This document shows positions 1-11,380 of a stretch of 64,000 bases of DNA, piece after piece. Made by a program: the position numbers and the translations under genes. This stretch comes from Medicago truncatula (lineage: Eukaryota > Streptophyta > Magnoliopsida > Fabales > Fabaceae). The stretch spans positions 1,126,001-1,190,000 of the forward strand of contig NC_053046.1 of NCBI RefSeq assembly GCF_003473485.1, in the 5' to 3' direction. The notes beneath the pieces are model-generated. The model had not been told where the DNA came from. It searched no databases and saw nothing but the letters and a program-made list of their open reading frames with translations. Each line of letters opens with the position of its first letter. The first letter of the stretch is position 1.

Positions 1-428
1 TATTTATTGTTGTGAATCTCACCCCTTCTGCTTGAAAATGTTGCCCTTCCTATGGGTAACTTGCAGGTGATCCTGAGTAGTCGGTGGTGGCTCAAGAGTC
101 GTGTCTAGGGCTCTGATACGTGGGATGGGAACTGTCATTTATGTTCTTGTTGTTTCTTTTCCATGTATCGAATTTTGGATTTGTGATGTGGAACCTTTAT
201 TGCCTTTTGAACAATGTTGTTGAATTATGCTAAGGCCTTTAATGCCGTAGGATGTTGTTGGATTGAAAACTATTCCGCTGCTATGTTTTCATATTTTATC
301 AAGTGGTTTGATTAAATAGTTTTATTTTCTATTTAAGAAATTTTGAAATTGCAATGTAGCATACCCGTTTGGTGAAATATTCTGATGATTATTGTTATTT
401 GTTTACTTTTGGGTAACGGGGTGTTACA
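1..428 (+). mobile_element. Gypsy-type LTR, 3' end only
   Basis: The stretch is non-coding and ends in GTGTTACA, a usual 3' terminus for long plant Gypsy LTRs. Its text resembles the end of the Gypsy LTR that finishes at 59469: both have a CCGCTGC block roughly 150-190 bp before the terminus and then a T-rich tail. It abuts the third ORF of the Copia element immediately, so I read it as a Gypsy insertion into that element. The rest lies outside the window. Family placement (chromovirus, Tekay/Del-like) is inference. Confidence 0.6.
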
Positions 429-3240
429 CTCATCTTCTGGATAGAAAGGAGTGTTGGCTAACAAAGGCACATAATTCAGCTCTTTCACTCTAGCTGCTTC
501 ATGCATATCATCCAACATTCTCTTCAGCATTGCAGAGTGAGATGAGACACATTTTGTGCTCAGTTGATCCAGCAGCTCATTAAAATCTTTCTTCAGATCC
601 ATCCATTGATCTTGATAGTGAATGGGAGGTACAGGAACTGTTCTGAGAAGAATCAGTGTCTGAATCTCATCACTAAGCCTGATAAGCTGATCATCTATAT
701 ACTCAGATTCTAGGATGGTGTCTGGGATTGGTGTTTGAGATGTAGAAGGTTTATTTGAGGCTGTTTGATGGTCAGAAGAGGTTAGGTCAATTATTGGTGG
801 TTCTGGTTGTTGTTGTTGTTCTGTGTTAGTTTGGTCTAGGTTAGAAACAACCTGTTCAGGAACAGTTGGTTCAGGAACAGTTTGTTCTTGGTCAGAAGCG
901 ACTTGTTCAGGAACAGTTTGCTCAGGAATGGTTTGAGTTTCTGTTTGTTGGTTTTCCAAAACAGTCTTTTCAGGGACTGTCTTAGAGGCCTTTGTAGGTG
1001 TAGGTTGCATTTCACCACCTAAATGTCTTTCTAGATTGTGAAGGGTTGAGGATTCTTGTTGTTGGGGGATTTCTGAAGTAGTTGCTTCTGAAACTACTTC
1101 AGAGGCTTTTTGTGGAGTTTGGTCATTTTGTGGGTTTGTTTGGTTAGGTTCTTGGTTGGGTTCAGGGTGTTGTACACTAACAGCTTCTGGAATTTCTAGA
1201 TAAAGTGGGTGAGTAGCAGGCAAATTGAATTTCTCATAGATTTTAATTCTGTTCTTAGAAAATTCAATTTGAGTTTGCTCATAGTCAAATGTTCCATTGT
1301 CTGTTAGTTTGGTAGGTTTGGTATTTAGAAGTTTTTCTATGTGTTGACTAAGGGGTTGGTCATCTGATTCAGTGGATGATGATGAGGGTGAAGAAGGAAG
1401 GTCAGGAATCTGAGTACTGATGTCAGTTTTCAGTGATTTACCTGAAGAGTGAGCTTCTGGAAGAGCTGGTTCTGAAGAAGTAGCTTCTGAAGCTTGCTTG
1501 TCTTTCAAAGCTTGAGAAAGCAGCTTCACTCCCTCCTGAACATTTTCCTTTTCAACCTCAGCAGCCAACGCAGCAAACTCAGCAGCCTTCTCAGGAGCTA
1601 GCTTATACCCTGCAGCCTTAAGTTGTTCCTCTCTTTTCTTCTGCTGTCTCAGCTCCTTCAACATAGCCATCCCAGTTCTAGTATAATTTCTAGCATATAG
1701 CCATTGTTCTGCTGTAGGAACATACATTGGCATAACACTAGACTTATTCTTAGCCTTTTTAGCACATGGCTCTTCTTCTGGCTGTTCAGCTTGATCTTCT
1801 TTGCTACCTTCAGCAGTTTTTAGATCTCTTGTTCTCTTGTTTCTGATGGTTTGAAGAGCAGCTTCCCTAGCATCAGATTTCTTGACTTTCTGTTTCTGAA
1901 CATCTTCTTCAGAAGCAGGAGCTTGTTCAGAAGCAACAGCTTGTTCAGAAGTAACAGCTTGTTCAGAAGCAGAAGCACTAGCTTTGGATTTCTTTGGCTT
2001 TGGTGCTGCAACCTCAACATTTGTCTCTTTTCTTGTTCTCTTGGAAGGTTTCCTTTTTGCTTCTTCTTCTTCCAAGTACTCTTCCTTAGTAAGAGGTTTG
2101 CTTTTTGATTTTCTGCTCTTGGCAGCAGGAAGAACATCTCCAAACATTTTTTCAGGAACATCTTTCAGACTGATCTTTTCTCTTGTACTTTCAAAGTGAT
2201 CTCTGATAAAGTTCATCTGAACGTCCAGAGGTTCTTGCTTACAGATGGGAGGAAAGTTTGGAATCAAAGCTGATTTGGCATCAGATGCCTTCATATCTGT
2301 GGGTAGCTTCTTAAGGTCTTTTACATCAATCAGATGCATGGACCTCAAGGTTTCTCCATTGATAATTTTTCCTCTAACAGTTCCCAACTGTTCATCTGTG
2401 AAGAAGTTTGCCTCCTTCAGCATCTTGATGATCCCTCCTTGATGAAGAATCTCAGAGAGTAGCCTTCCATAGGGTACCCAACACCTATTCTTTAGCTGGC
2501 TCTCTCTGAGCTGTTGTACCATATGCCTGAAGATGTATCTGGGCACATTAGCCTTTACACCAGTTAAGAAAAAGTGTAAAAGGATTTTGTGTTCCAGAGA
2601 AGGTTGATCACTACCACCACCTTTTGGTAGTAGGTTGTCATTTTGAATTTTCAGCATCACCTTGGTCTTGGCATTCATATCAGCATAGGCGAAGTCCTTG
2701 ACCTTGTTGTAGAGTGTTTTGTTCACAATATCATTCCAGGGGCTGTCTTTGGGTTTAGTGATTCCAGCCTTATAATCTCCTTCTGCTGGTCTTCTGAGGA
2801 CGAAAGCAATCACATCCTCATTGATCCATACAGGTATCCCCATGATGCTTGAACGTATCTGGGTTTTAGTGAATGGTTCCAAGCCCATTTCTTGTCTTGA
2901 TTTACCCTTGAGTTCTGGATAGAGAAGAACTTTTCCATCTTCTTCCATCTTAGCAGCATCTCTATCAAAGATACTGGCTCTAACCCAGAAATGACGAATC
3001 AGAGTTTGATAGGTTGGTCCGTTCAGAAAGTTGAAGTAGCTTCCCAAGCCTTGCGCTTCATAGAAGCTTCCAATATCGCAGTTATGAGCGGCCAAAGAAG
3101 CAAAATCTACTGGGTTCTCTGATTGAATCTTTAAATCTCATTCCTCCAAGGACATGGTTCTTCCCTTAATCACGTAGGCAGGAGCCTCTTCTTGTTGCAT
3201 GTTAGATGATGAACCAGGTGCAGAACTTGAAGATGCCATT
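429..3240 (-). mobile_element. Sirevirus third ORF (env-like position), fossil
   Basis: A long ORF lies downstream of RNase H, where Sireviruses of the SIRE1/Maximus branch carry an envelope-like or accessory gene. The product begins with a Ser-rich start, has a conserved globular part (FWVRASIFD segment), then a lysine-rich basic region, glutamate-rich coiled-coil-like segments and short Ser-Glu-Gln and Pro-Glu-Gln-Thr-Val repeats. I see no convincing transmembrane helix, so calling it a true envelope would be unsupported. Its 3' part is replaced by the Gypsy LTR that ends at 428. It is broken. Confidence 0.7.
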
Positions 3241-3754
3241 TGAATGATTGAAGATTGAAAAGGGTTATAGGGTTTTTGAAGTTTCTTAACAGCGAAGGTT
3301 TGAAATGAAATGAGAGTGTGAGTTGTGAAGCGAGTAGTGTGTGTTTTTTGCTTAAGTGTATTTATCAAAACGTTTGCAATTCAAAAGAGACAAACAAACA
3401 TAGCATTAATGACAAATTGGGGGCGCGTGTTAGTACGTTTAAAAGCAAATAAAACATCATTGCCCTTTTTGTTATACTCCAATACAAATAGACCACGTCA
3501 GAAACTTTTCAGAAAACCAACCTTTGGGTAATGAGACAGCTGTTACACAAAGTAACTGCCAACGTTCCCACTAGCCAGCCATTCAGAAGCAAAGAATACC
3601 GCTTCTGAAGTTTTAGTGCTGACGTCGTCTTCAGAAGCACATTTTCCTCAGAACCTCAGTTAAGAGCTTCTGATGGACTAAATGCTTCTGAATGGACTAA
3701 ATGCTTCTGAATGGACTTCAGAACCAAACTTCTTATTCAGAGGCAAGCAAATTT

Positions 3755-6700
3755 TCAATCAGACACGAAGTGCATGTTCAAATTTTTCTTAATAAAATTA
3801 AATCTTTCAACAGATAAAGGTTTTGTAAATATATCAGCCCATTGATGTTCAGTATCAATGAATTGTATATCTAAAATTCCTTTTTGAACATAGTCTCTGA
3901 TAAAATGGTGTTTGATCTCAATATGCTTGGCTCTAGAATGTAGAATTGGATTCTTAGACAAACAAATAGCAGCAGTATTATCACAAAAGATGGGAATACT
4001 GTTAGCATTAATCTGATAATCTTCCAACTGATGTTTCATCCAAAGTAGTTGTGTGCAACAACTTGCAGCTGAAATGTATTCTGCTTCTGCTGTAGACATA
4101 GCAATAGTTGCTTGTCTTTTGCTTGCCCAGGATATCAGATTCTTTCCCAGAAATTGACAATTTCCACTGGTTGATTTTCTTTCAATCCTGTCACCAGCAT
4201 AATCAGCATCACAGAATCCAACCAACTTATAATCTAGGGATTTCCTATACAGGAGTCCAAGATTAGTTGTTGCTTTCAGATACCTGAAGATTCTCTTAAC
4301 TGCAGTTAAATGAGATTCTCTAGGATCTGATTGAAATCTTGCACACAAGCATACACTGAATAAAATATCAGGTCTAGATGCAGTGAGGTATAACAGAGAA
4401 CCAATCATACCTCTGTATAGCTTCTGGTCTACTACTGTTCCAGTATCTTCTTTGCTTAAGATGCAGGTTGGATGCATTGGAGTGTTCATCACTTTACAGT
4501 CTTCTAGCTTGAACTTTTTCAGAAGCTCCTTTGTATATTTTGTTTGATGAACATATACTCCTTCTTTACTTTGGTTGATTTGAATTCCAAGAAAGAATTT
4601 CAATTCTCCCATCATGCTCATTTCAAATTCATCCTACATTAGCTTAGAAAATTCTTTGCAAAGAGATGCATTAGTAGAACCAAATATTATATCATCAACA
4701 TATATTTGCACAATCAAAATGTCTTTCTTAAGAGTCCTTCTGAAGAGTGTAGTGTCAACTTGTCCTCTTTCAAAATCATTTTTAATTAAAAAATTACTAA
4801 GTCTATCATACCAAGCTCTGGGAGCTTGTTTCAAACCATATAGTGATTTCTTAAGTTTATAAACATGGTCAGGATGTTTAAGATCCTCAAACCTAGGAGG
4901 TTGTTTAACATACACTTCTTCTTCAATGACACCATTAAGAAAAGCACTTTTGACATCCATTTGATATAGTATTATGCCATGATTAATTGCATAGGATAAA
5001 AGTAACCTGATTGCTTCCAATCTTGCAACTGGAGCAAATGTTTCAGTGTAATCAATGCCTTCTTGTTGACTGTAACCTTGAGCAACAAGTCTGGCTTTGT
5101 TTCTGGTTACCTCTCCTTGCTCATTCAGCTTGTTTCTGAATACCCATTTTGTTCCAATAATGTTCTTCTGAAAAGATCTGGGTACCAGATCCCACACATC
5201 ATTTCTCTGAAATTGATTTAGCTCTTCTTGCATAGCTAATATCCATCCATCATCTGAGAGAGCTTCTTCAACAGTTTTAGGCTCAATTATTGAAAGCAAA
5301 CCTATCAAAGATTCTTCTTGTCTGAAATGAGATCTTGTTCTTCTAGGACTATCTTTGCTTCCAATGATTAGCTCCTCAGGATGTGAAGATTTGTGCTTGA
5401 ATTTTGGTTGAATAACCTGCTGAGTGTTATCTTGAATATCCTCAGAAGCATTTTCATTCTGTATTACTGGACTAGGTTCTGCTTCTGAAATAGACTCAGC
5501 TTCTGGAGTAGTTTCAGCTTCTGGACTAGATTCTGCTTCTGGATGCTTTTCAGAATCAGAAGGTTGATCAGATTCTGATGCATCTTCAGAATCAGTTGCA
5601 CCTGCATTACTTTCACTTTGCTCTGGGATTTTACTTCCAGACTCTCTATCATCAAATTTAACATGCATAGATTCTTCAACACAATGTGTTTCTGAATTAT
5701 ACACTCTGTACGCCTTTGACCTTTCAGAGTAACCTAAAAAGATTCCTCTTTGAGCCTTGGCATCAAATTTCTTCAGATAGTCTTTAGTGTTTAGAATGTA
5801 ACAAGTACATCCAAACTGATGAAAGTAAGAGATATTGGGTCTTCTTCCTTTAAAGAGTTCATATGCAGTTTTCTCCAACATAGGTCTGATATAGATCCTA
5901 TTTTGAATATAACATGAAGTATTAACTGCTTCTGCCCAGAAATGTTTAGCTAAATTGTTTTCATGGATCATGGTTCTGGCCATTTCTTGTAAGGTTCTAT
6001 TCTTTCTCTCTACAACCCCATTTTGTTGTGGAGTTCTAGGAGAAGAAAATTCATGGAGAATCCCATGTTTTTCACAAAAAGATTCAAATGGCTCATTTTC
6101 AAATTCATCATCATGATCACTTCTGACTTTCAAAATTTTCAATTCTTTTTCAGATTGTATTTGAGTGCAGAAGCTGCTAAACACTTCACATGCATAGTCT
6201 TTACTTTTAATGAATTTTACCCAAGTCCATCTGCTGTAATCATCAACAATGACTAATCCATATTTACTTCCATATAATGATGCAGTGTTAACTGGTCCAA
6301 AAAGATCAATATGGAGTAATTCTAAGGGTCTTGAGGTTGATACAATGTCTTTGGATTTGAAAGAACTTTTTACAATTTTCCCTTTCTGACATGCACCACA
6401 AAGTGCATCTGAATGATAATCAATGTTAGGCAATCCTTTTACAAGGTGTAACTTGCTAATTTTAGAAATTAATCTCCAATTAGCATGTCCCAATCTTCTG
6501 TGCCATACCCACTTTTTATCATTCAATGACAGAAGGCAGACTACCTTCTGATCAGCCAGATCAGAGAAATTAATTTTATAGACATTCTCAACTCTATTTC
6601 CTTTGAATGTAATGGATTTGTCATCCTTGTTGACTAGTGTGCAGTTGGTCTTACTGAACATTACATCATACCCATTGTCACAAAATTGACTAATGCTCAA

Positions 6701-8993
6701 TAGGTTATGCTTCAGACCATCTACTAGCCACACATTATTAATTGAAATGGAGGAGTTACCAATAGTATCTGTACCAATGATTTTTCCAGTTTGGTTGCCA
6801 CCAAACTTCACTTCTCCTCCATCTTTCATGGTGAGAGTAAGGAACAAAGCTTTCTCTCCAGTCATGTGCCTTGAACATCCGCTGTCTAGGTACCATGACT
6901 TTTGTTTCTCTTTTGCCCTTAGGCACACCTGCAGTTTTAACCAATTCAGATTTAGGTACCCATATCTTCATGGGTCCTTTTGGGTTAGTTCTGGAGGTTT
7001 TACTTTTCCTCCCTTGTACCTTGAGGTGAGTGCTGGATGGCTTCTGATCATTCAATACTTTAGGTTTAACACCTTTGGGTATTGTTTTCTCAGAAGCAGT
7101 AGCTGCTTTGTTCTTCTGATCCTTTGGCTTTGGGATTTTAGATTCTGGTTTAATCAGATTCTGAGGAACAGGTTCTGATCTTTTCAGAATTTTAATCTTT
7201 TGAGTCTTAGGATCAGATTTTGTCATAACCTTAGACTTGAGTTTTTCTGGCTTTGATGTGATCTCAGCCTTCGAACCAGAAGCTTCAGGTTCTGACTGAA
7301 CACCAGTTACAGCATCTGTACCTTCAGGCACAAAGGTGGATTTCAGTCTATCCTTGATACAATCACAGTAGCTCTTGAGACTGTATTCTTTGGATTTCTC
7401 CTCAGAATATCCAATCCCTTTGCTATTGTTCTTGTATGTGCTGTAGATCATAGAAGCAACTTTGCTTCTGTCTATTCCAGCCATAATAAAATCATCCAAG
7501 GCAATCTCATGTTTATTGCCTGAACCTTTATCACATTTTTCTTGTAGCTTCTGACAAAGAATCTTGAGTCTATCTTCATATGTTGTTGATATGAGGTTAA
7601 ACCCTTTGAGTTCTTCTTCAGAAGCTTTCAGTTCTAATAGAGTTGTCTTTTGTTGTTTCATCAAATCAACATATTTTTCTTTTAAATCTGTCAACTCATT
7701 GGTTCTGTGTTCAAACAGTGATAAAAGTTCTTTTAGAGAATCAACAAGTTCTTGTCTAGAAATTTTGGAATATACCTCATTTTCATCTTCTGAATCTGAT
7801 TCAGCTTCTGATACTGCTTCTGATGATACTGTTGCCACTAACCCCATGGCTGCCTTAGCATCATCATCTGCTTCTTCTTTATCAGAACCAGATTCACTAT
7901 CCAAATCTTCCCAGGTCGCCATCAAGCTCTTTTTGATTTCCTTTCTGAATTTACTAGAGCTGAAGCTTGATTTCTTGGATTTGCCTTTAAACTTCTCCTT
8001 CTGAAGATCAGGGCAATCAGCAATGAAATGACCAGGCTTCTTACAATTGAAGCATCCCTTCTGATCTTCTTTCTTGGAGTTCTTGTAGCTACCTCTCTTG
8101 CTCAAAAATTTCTTTTGCTTCCTTGCCAGATACTCAAGCTTGTTGGACAACATAGCCATCTTTACAGATTGATCTTCATCAGAATCTCCATCAGGTGATT
8201 CTTCTTCAGATTCACTGGCTTTGTAGGCTTTGGCAGATTTTGAAGTCTTTCCTTTAAATGGTAAAGCAATGGATTTACTCTTCTTAGAGGTTTCATGCTC
8301 ATTTAAACTCATTTCATGCACTTTGAGTGAGCTAACAAGATCTTCAACACTTAAAGTATTTAGACCCTTAGCTTCCTCAATAGCAGTTACTTTGGGTCTC
8401 CATCTTGAAGGCAAGCTTCTCAAAATCTTACTAACATGATCAGAAGCAACATAGCTTTTCTTCAGTATTTGCAATCCAGAAACTAAAGTTTGAAATCTTG
8501 AGTACATTTCTTCTATACTCTCATCATCCTTCATTCTGAAAAGTTCATACTGATGAACTAGCATCAAAGCTTTAGCCTCTTTCACCTTCTTGCTGCCTTC
8601 AAAGTTTGCACATAGTGAAGCAAACATAGCCTTCGCAGTAGATTTGTCACTCATCTTCATGTATTCGGTGCGAGGTATAGAAGCCACAATGATTCCTCTT
8701 ATCTTGTGGTGTTTCTTATAAAGCTTCTTCTGAGCAGGAGTATGTATTCTTCTGTCTATAGCAGCTCCTTCTTCATCTAAATCCAGATCATCAACTCCAT
8801 CTTCCAGTATGTCCCATAGCTCTTCATCCAATCCCATGATAAAGCTGTACATATTTGTTTTCCACCATGAAAACTCTTCTGGATCTCCATTAAACTTTGG
8901 AGCTTTTCCAGAGTCTGTTTTCTTGTCAGCAGTATCATAGTCATGCTTGACACTTGTGTATTTTGTAGTAACTGATTCCTCTCCTCCAAACAT
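3755..8993 (-). mobile_element. Sirevirus gag-pol region (fossil)
   Basis: Parts in minus-strand order: GAG with the Copia gag domain (about 8990-8250) and a CCHC zinc knuckle near 8010-8060; a long acidic and lysine-rich linker; the GAG-pre-integrase domain near 6500; the integrase core with its GVVERKN segment near 6010; reverse transcriptase from about 5200 to 4650 with the YVDD catalytic box; and RNase H near 4220-3860, including the TAEAEYI and DNTAAI segments. All belong to the Ty1/Copia order PR-INT-RT-RH. The region is interrupted in about two places. The protein would make capsid, integrase and polymerase for retrotransposition if intact. Confidence 0.92.
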
Positions 8994-9050
8994 GTTTTTC
9001 TTTTTAATCTTGAAATGTCACACGGTTAAGTGCTTATGATAACAGAGCAA

Positions 9051-9062
9051 GCTCTGATACCA
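9051..9062 (-). other. Primer binding site (initiator tRNA-Met type)
   Basis: The minus strand reads TGGTATCAGAGC directly inside the LTR end, complementary to the 3' end of plant initiator methionine tRNA, the usual Copia primer. Confidence 0.9.
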
Positions 9063-9670
9063 ATTGAAGGTGTGAAAAACACAAGAAGGGGGGGTTGAAT
9101 TGTGTTTTCTTTTTCTCTCTAAAAATACTTCTTCTGAAGAAACTTCAGAAGCAGTTTGTGAGTGCTTCTGATGAAATAATCAGAATCAGATTGCAGCGGA
9201 AAAGAACAGAGCAGAGAAAAGAAAGACAAAGACACAAGCAGTTATCCTGGTTCCTTCCACAAATCGGAAGTAGTCCAGTCCCCCTTGCACTTCCAAGGAG
9301 ATTTCACTATAATCACAAAGATTACAAATACTCAATACTCTCTAAGTATGAGACTTCTCAAAAATGCTCAAGCACACACGCAAGAGTCTTCCAATGCTCA
9401 AGCACTAAGCAAGAGTCTTCTAATGCTCAAGCACGCAGGCAAGAGGCTTCTGATCAAACAAAAATACAATGAATTAAGTTTGACTTGAACACTTGATATA
9501 CAATCAGTGGTGTTCACAATACAATACAATTAAGACTCTAGACTTTTGAATTTCTAAGATGTATCAAATCAGTGCAGAAATTCAGTGTGCTTTGTAGAAT
9601 CAACTTGACAGAGTTTTGGCGCTTTTTAACTTGTGTATATCTCTCTCTACAATCTTCAAGTCTTCACTCC

Positions 9671-9679
9671 TTTATATAG
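9671..9679 (-). promoter_or_regulatory. TATA box of the Copia LTR
   Basis: The minus strand reads CTATATAAA about 610 bp before the inner LTR edge, within a GC-richer stretch and followed by a plausible R region. This is the best TATA candidate in the LTR. Confidence 0.55.
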
Positions 9680-10109
9680 AGGCGTGAAAGAGACGTTGAG
9701 ATAATTAGCACGTCTAAAGAGTCGTTTGAAATCCTTTGATCATTCACCAGTAATCCTTTGCCTGATTTGGGTGTAGTCCTTTGAAGAATTAGCTTCAAAT
9801 TCATTCCCACTTTGAAGGCACAAATTCTGCAGACATAGCTGTTGTCTTGTCTTGTAGCGTGGACAAAACAGAGTAGTGGAGGTAGTGGTTGTACACTTGT
9901 ACTTTGTCAACTCTGTTAACGAAGGACAAATGCTCAGCGCTGTCCAAATGACCGTTGATACATTCCTTTCAATTCTTCGTTCTTCTTAGATGAGATTGAA
10001 ATGAGAAACAGCTACTTTGGATCTTCAGTTTGAATATATGGATTAAATGTAGCTTCTGGTGATGACTTCGCTTCTGATGAAAACCTTGCTTCTGATTACC
10101 TTCTGCTTC

Positions 10110-10123
10110 TGATGACGTCATCA
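10110..10123. promoter_or_regulatory. Palindromic bZIP/CRE-like site in LTR U3
   Basis: TGATGACGTCATCA is a perfect 14-bp palindrome centred on TGACGTCA, the core bound by plant TGA/bZIP factors. It lies upstream of the LTR TATA box and among GCTTCTGA repeats, so it could be part of the LTR promoter. Binding is inference. Confidence 0.45.
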
Positions 10124-10355
10124 CTTCAGATGCACTTCAGCTTCAGAAGCACTTTAGCTTCAGACGCGGTTTTCTTCAGATGCTTAGAATTTCTTTTTCT
10201 TTCCATTGTTCTTCCAAGACCTATTGAAATAACTTGAGTAGCCTTTGGTCCTGTACACTTGAACAATTATTAGAAATAACCAATTGACAATTTTTAATAC
10301 CTTGTTATCATCAAAATTTATTAAGGTTCATTATGAAACACATTTTGTTCCAACA

Positions 10356-10521
10356 TATTACTCTTTCTTTTTTCAATTATTTCATTTGTCTTTCCCATAT
10401 AATTTATTAAGGATAATTTTATAAAACAACTCATAATATCTCTTTCCCACACAATATTAATTACATTTATTAATATGTGTGAAATGCCTAAAATATCGTA
10501 CAATTTGGAACGGAGGGAGTA
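10356..10521. mobile_element. Stowaway-like MITE remnant interrupted by the Copia
   Basis: The right end reads GGAACGGAGGGAGTA, the reverse of the TACTCCCTCCGTTCC terminus common in Stowaway-like MITEs, and ends on a TA dinucleotide at 10520-10521. The left end is missing at the Copia border, as expected if the Copia inserted inside it. Confidence 0.6.
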
Positions 10522-10588
10522 TTTATATTTTTGAAAATAGAAGTAGAAAATTTAAGAGAGGAATGTTTTGATGTCAAGAACTTGTGAA

Positions 10589-11380
10589 TAGAGGTGGACA
10601 AGAACCCGTGGCCCGCCGGAACCCGCAATAACCGAGTCAATTTTTGATCAAACGGGCGGTTCGGGTCGGTCAATCGGGTGAGCAGACTGTCAGAATCGGT
10701 TTAACCCGATTTGAAACAGGCAGGTGCGGATTAATTTCTGAATCCATCGGTACCGGAACCCGCCCGCATATGCTTACAGTATTTTTTGTCTGGATATACA
10801 CGTTACTTTACTGAGACATCACTGTGTCATTGTGTCTTCAAATCAGAAAAAGAAAGTGTCACGTGACCTTTTTACTAGAATATACTCAATTTAATATTAT
10901 TACTTGTAACTAGCACTAGAAATTTAGTTGTTGATAACTAGTAATAAACACAAACTGGACAAAGTTCATTTAGTAAACGATTTGTTATCTAACATTTTTC
11001 TCATTCTTCTCCAACTGAGAACACAGCCATGGAAGACTATGATGAAGCTAACAAATAATCACTATCCTCTTCCTTCTTACTTCTTCATTTTCCTTTTCTT
11101 TTTCTTCTCAAATCCCAACTTTCTGTAGCAAGTTTTTGCTGGTTAATATATTGAGATTCAGATCTGGATTCTTCTCTCGTTTTGCTTTGCTTTTGGAATT
11201 TTTCTGGATGATGTTTGAACTCACCACCCGAATCAATCCGCCCGAAAAACCCGTTACCCGATTGACCCGTAACCCGTGAAGACCGCATCAAAACATGGGC
11301 AGAGATGGGTTCAGTATTCTCACCCGCGGGTTGGGCTGGAGTGGACATTCGGGCCCGAACCCGCCCGATGTCCACCCAAC
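10589..11380. mobile_element. Non-autonomous transposon-like repeat with ACCCG-rich ends
   Basis: Both ends are GC-rich in an AT-rich setting, full of ACCCG and CGGGT units, and start and stop on matching inverted GGTGGACA and TGTCCACC. The middle is AT-rich with no credible gene. Subterminal repeats of this kind fit a hAT- or CACTA-type non-autonomous element. I could not find a convincing target duplication, so the class is uncertain. Confidence 0.45.

Larger units (their letters stand above)
429..10355 (-). mobile_element. Ty1/Copia Sirevirus fossil, partial
   Basis: Reading on the minus strand the order is LTR (10355-9065), methionine-tRNA type primer binding site, gag-pol, a spacer, then a third ORF. 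That order and the extra 3' ORF are the Sirevirus (SIRE1/Maximus) layout. The element is broken: about two interruptions in gag-pol and one in the third ORF, besides being cut at its 3' side by a Gypsy LTR. The second LTR is not in the window, so LTR divergence cannot date it; the well-kept domains suggest a fairly young copy. The bases after the outer LTR end (10356-10360, TATTA) are the likely target duplication, but its partner is out of view. It appears to have landed in a Stowaway-like MITE. Confidence 0.9.
9065..10355 (-). repeat. Copia Sirevirus LTR (5' LTR of the element)
   Basis: On the plus strand it runs from TGAAGGTGTG at 9065 to GTTCCAACA at 10355, so on the minus strand it starts TGTTGGAAC and ends CACCTTCA, with TG...CA ends. 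The primer binding site follows immediately. Its length, 1291 bp, suits Sireviruses. It holds a G-run followed by TTGAATTGTG near the inner edge, seen in many legume Sireviruses, and a cluster of GCTTCTGA motifs at 10050-10170. Confidence 0.88.

Noticed and set aside
1820-2161. Extra ORFs on both strands within the Copia third ORF
   Set aside because: They are shadows produced by the Glu- and Ser-rich repeated codons.
11085-11375. Minus-strand 96-codon ORF
   Set aside because: It lies in the GC-rich end of a repeat element; its residues come from ACCCG-type repeats and match no family.
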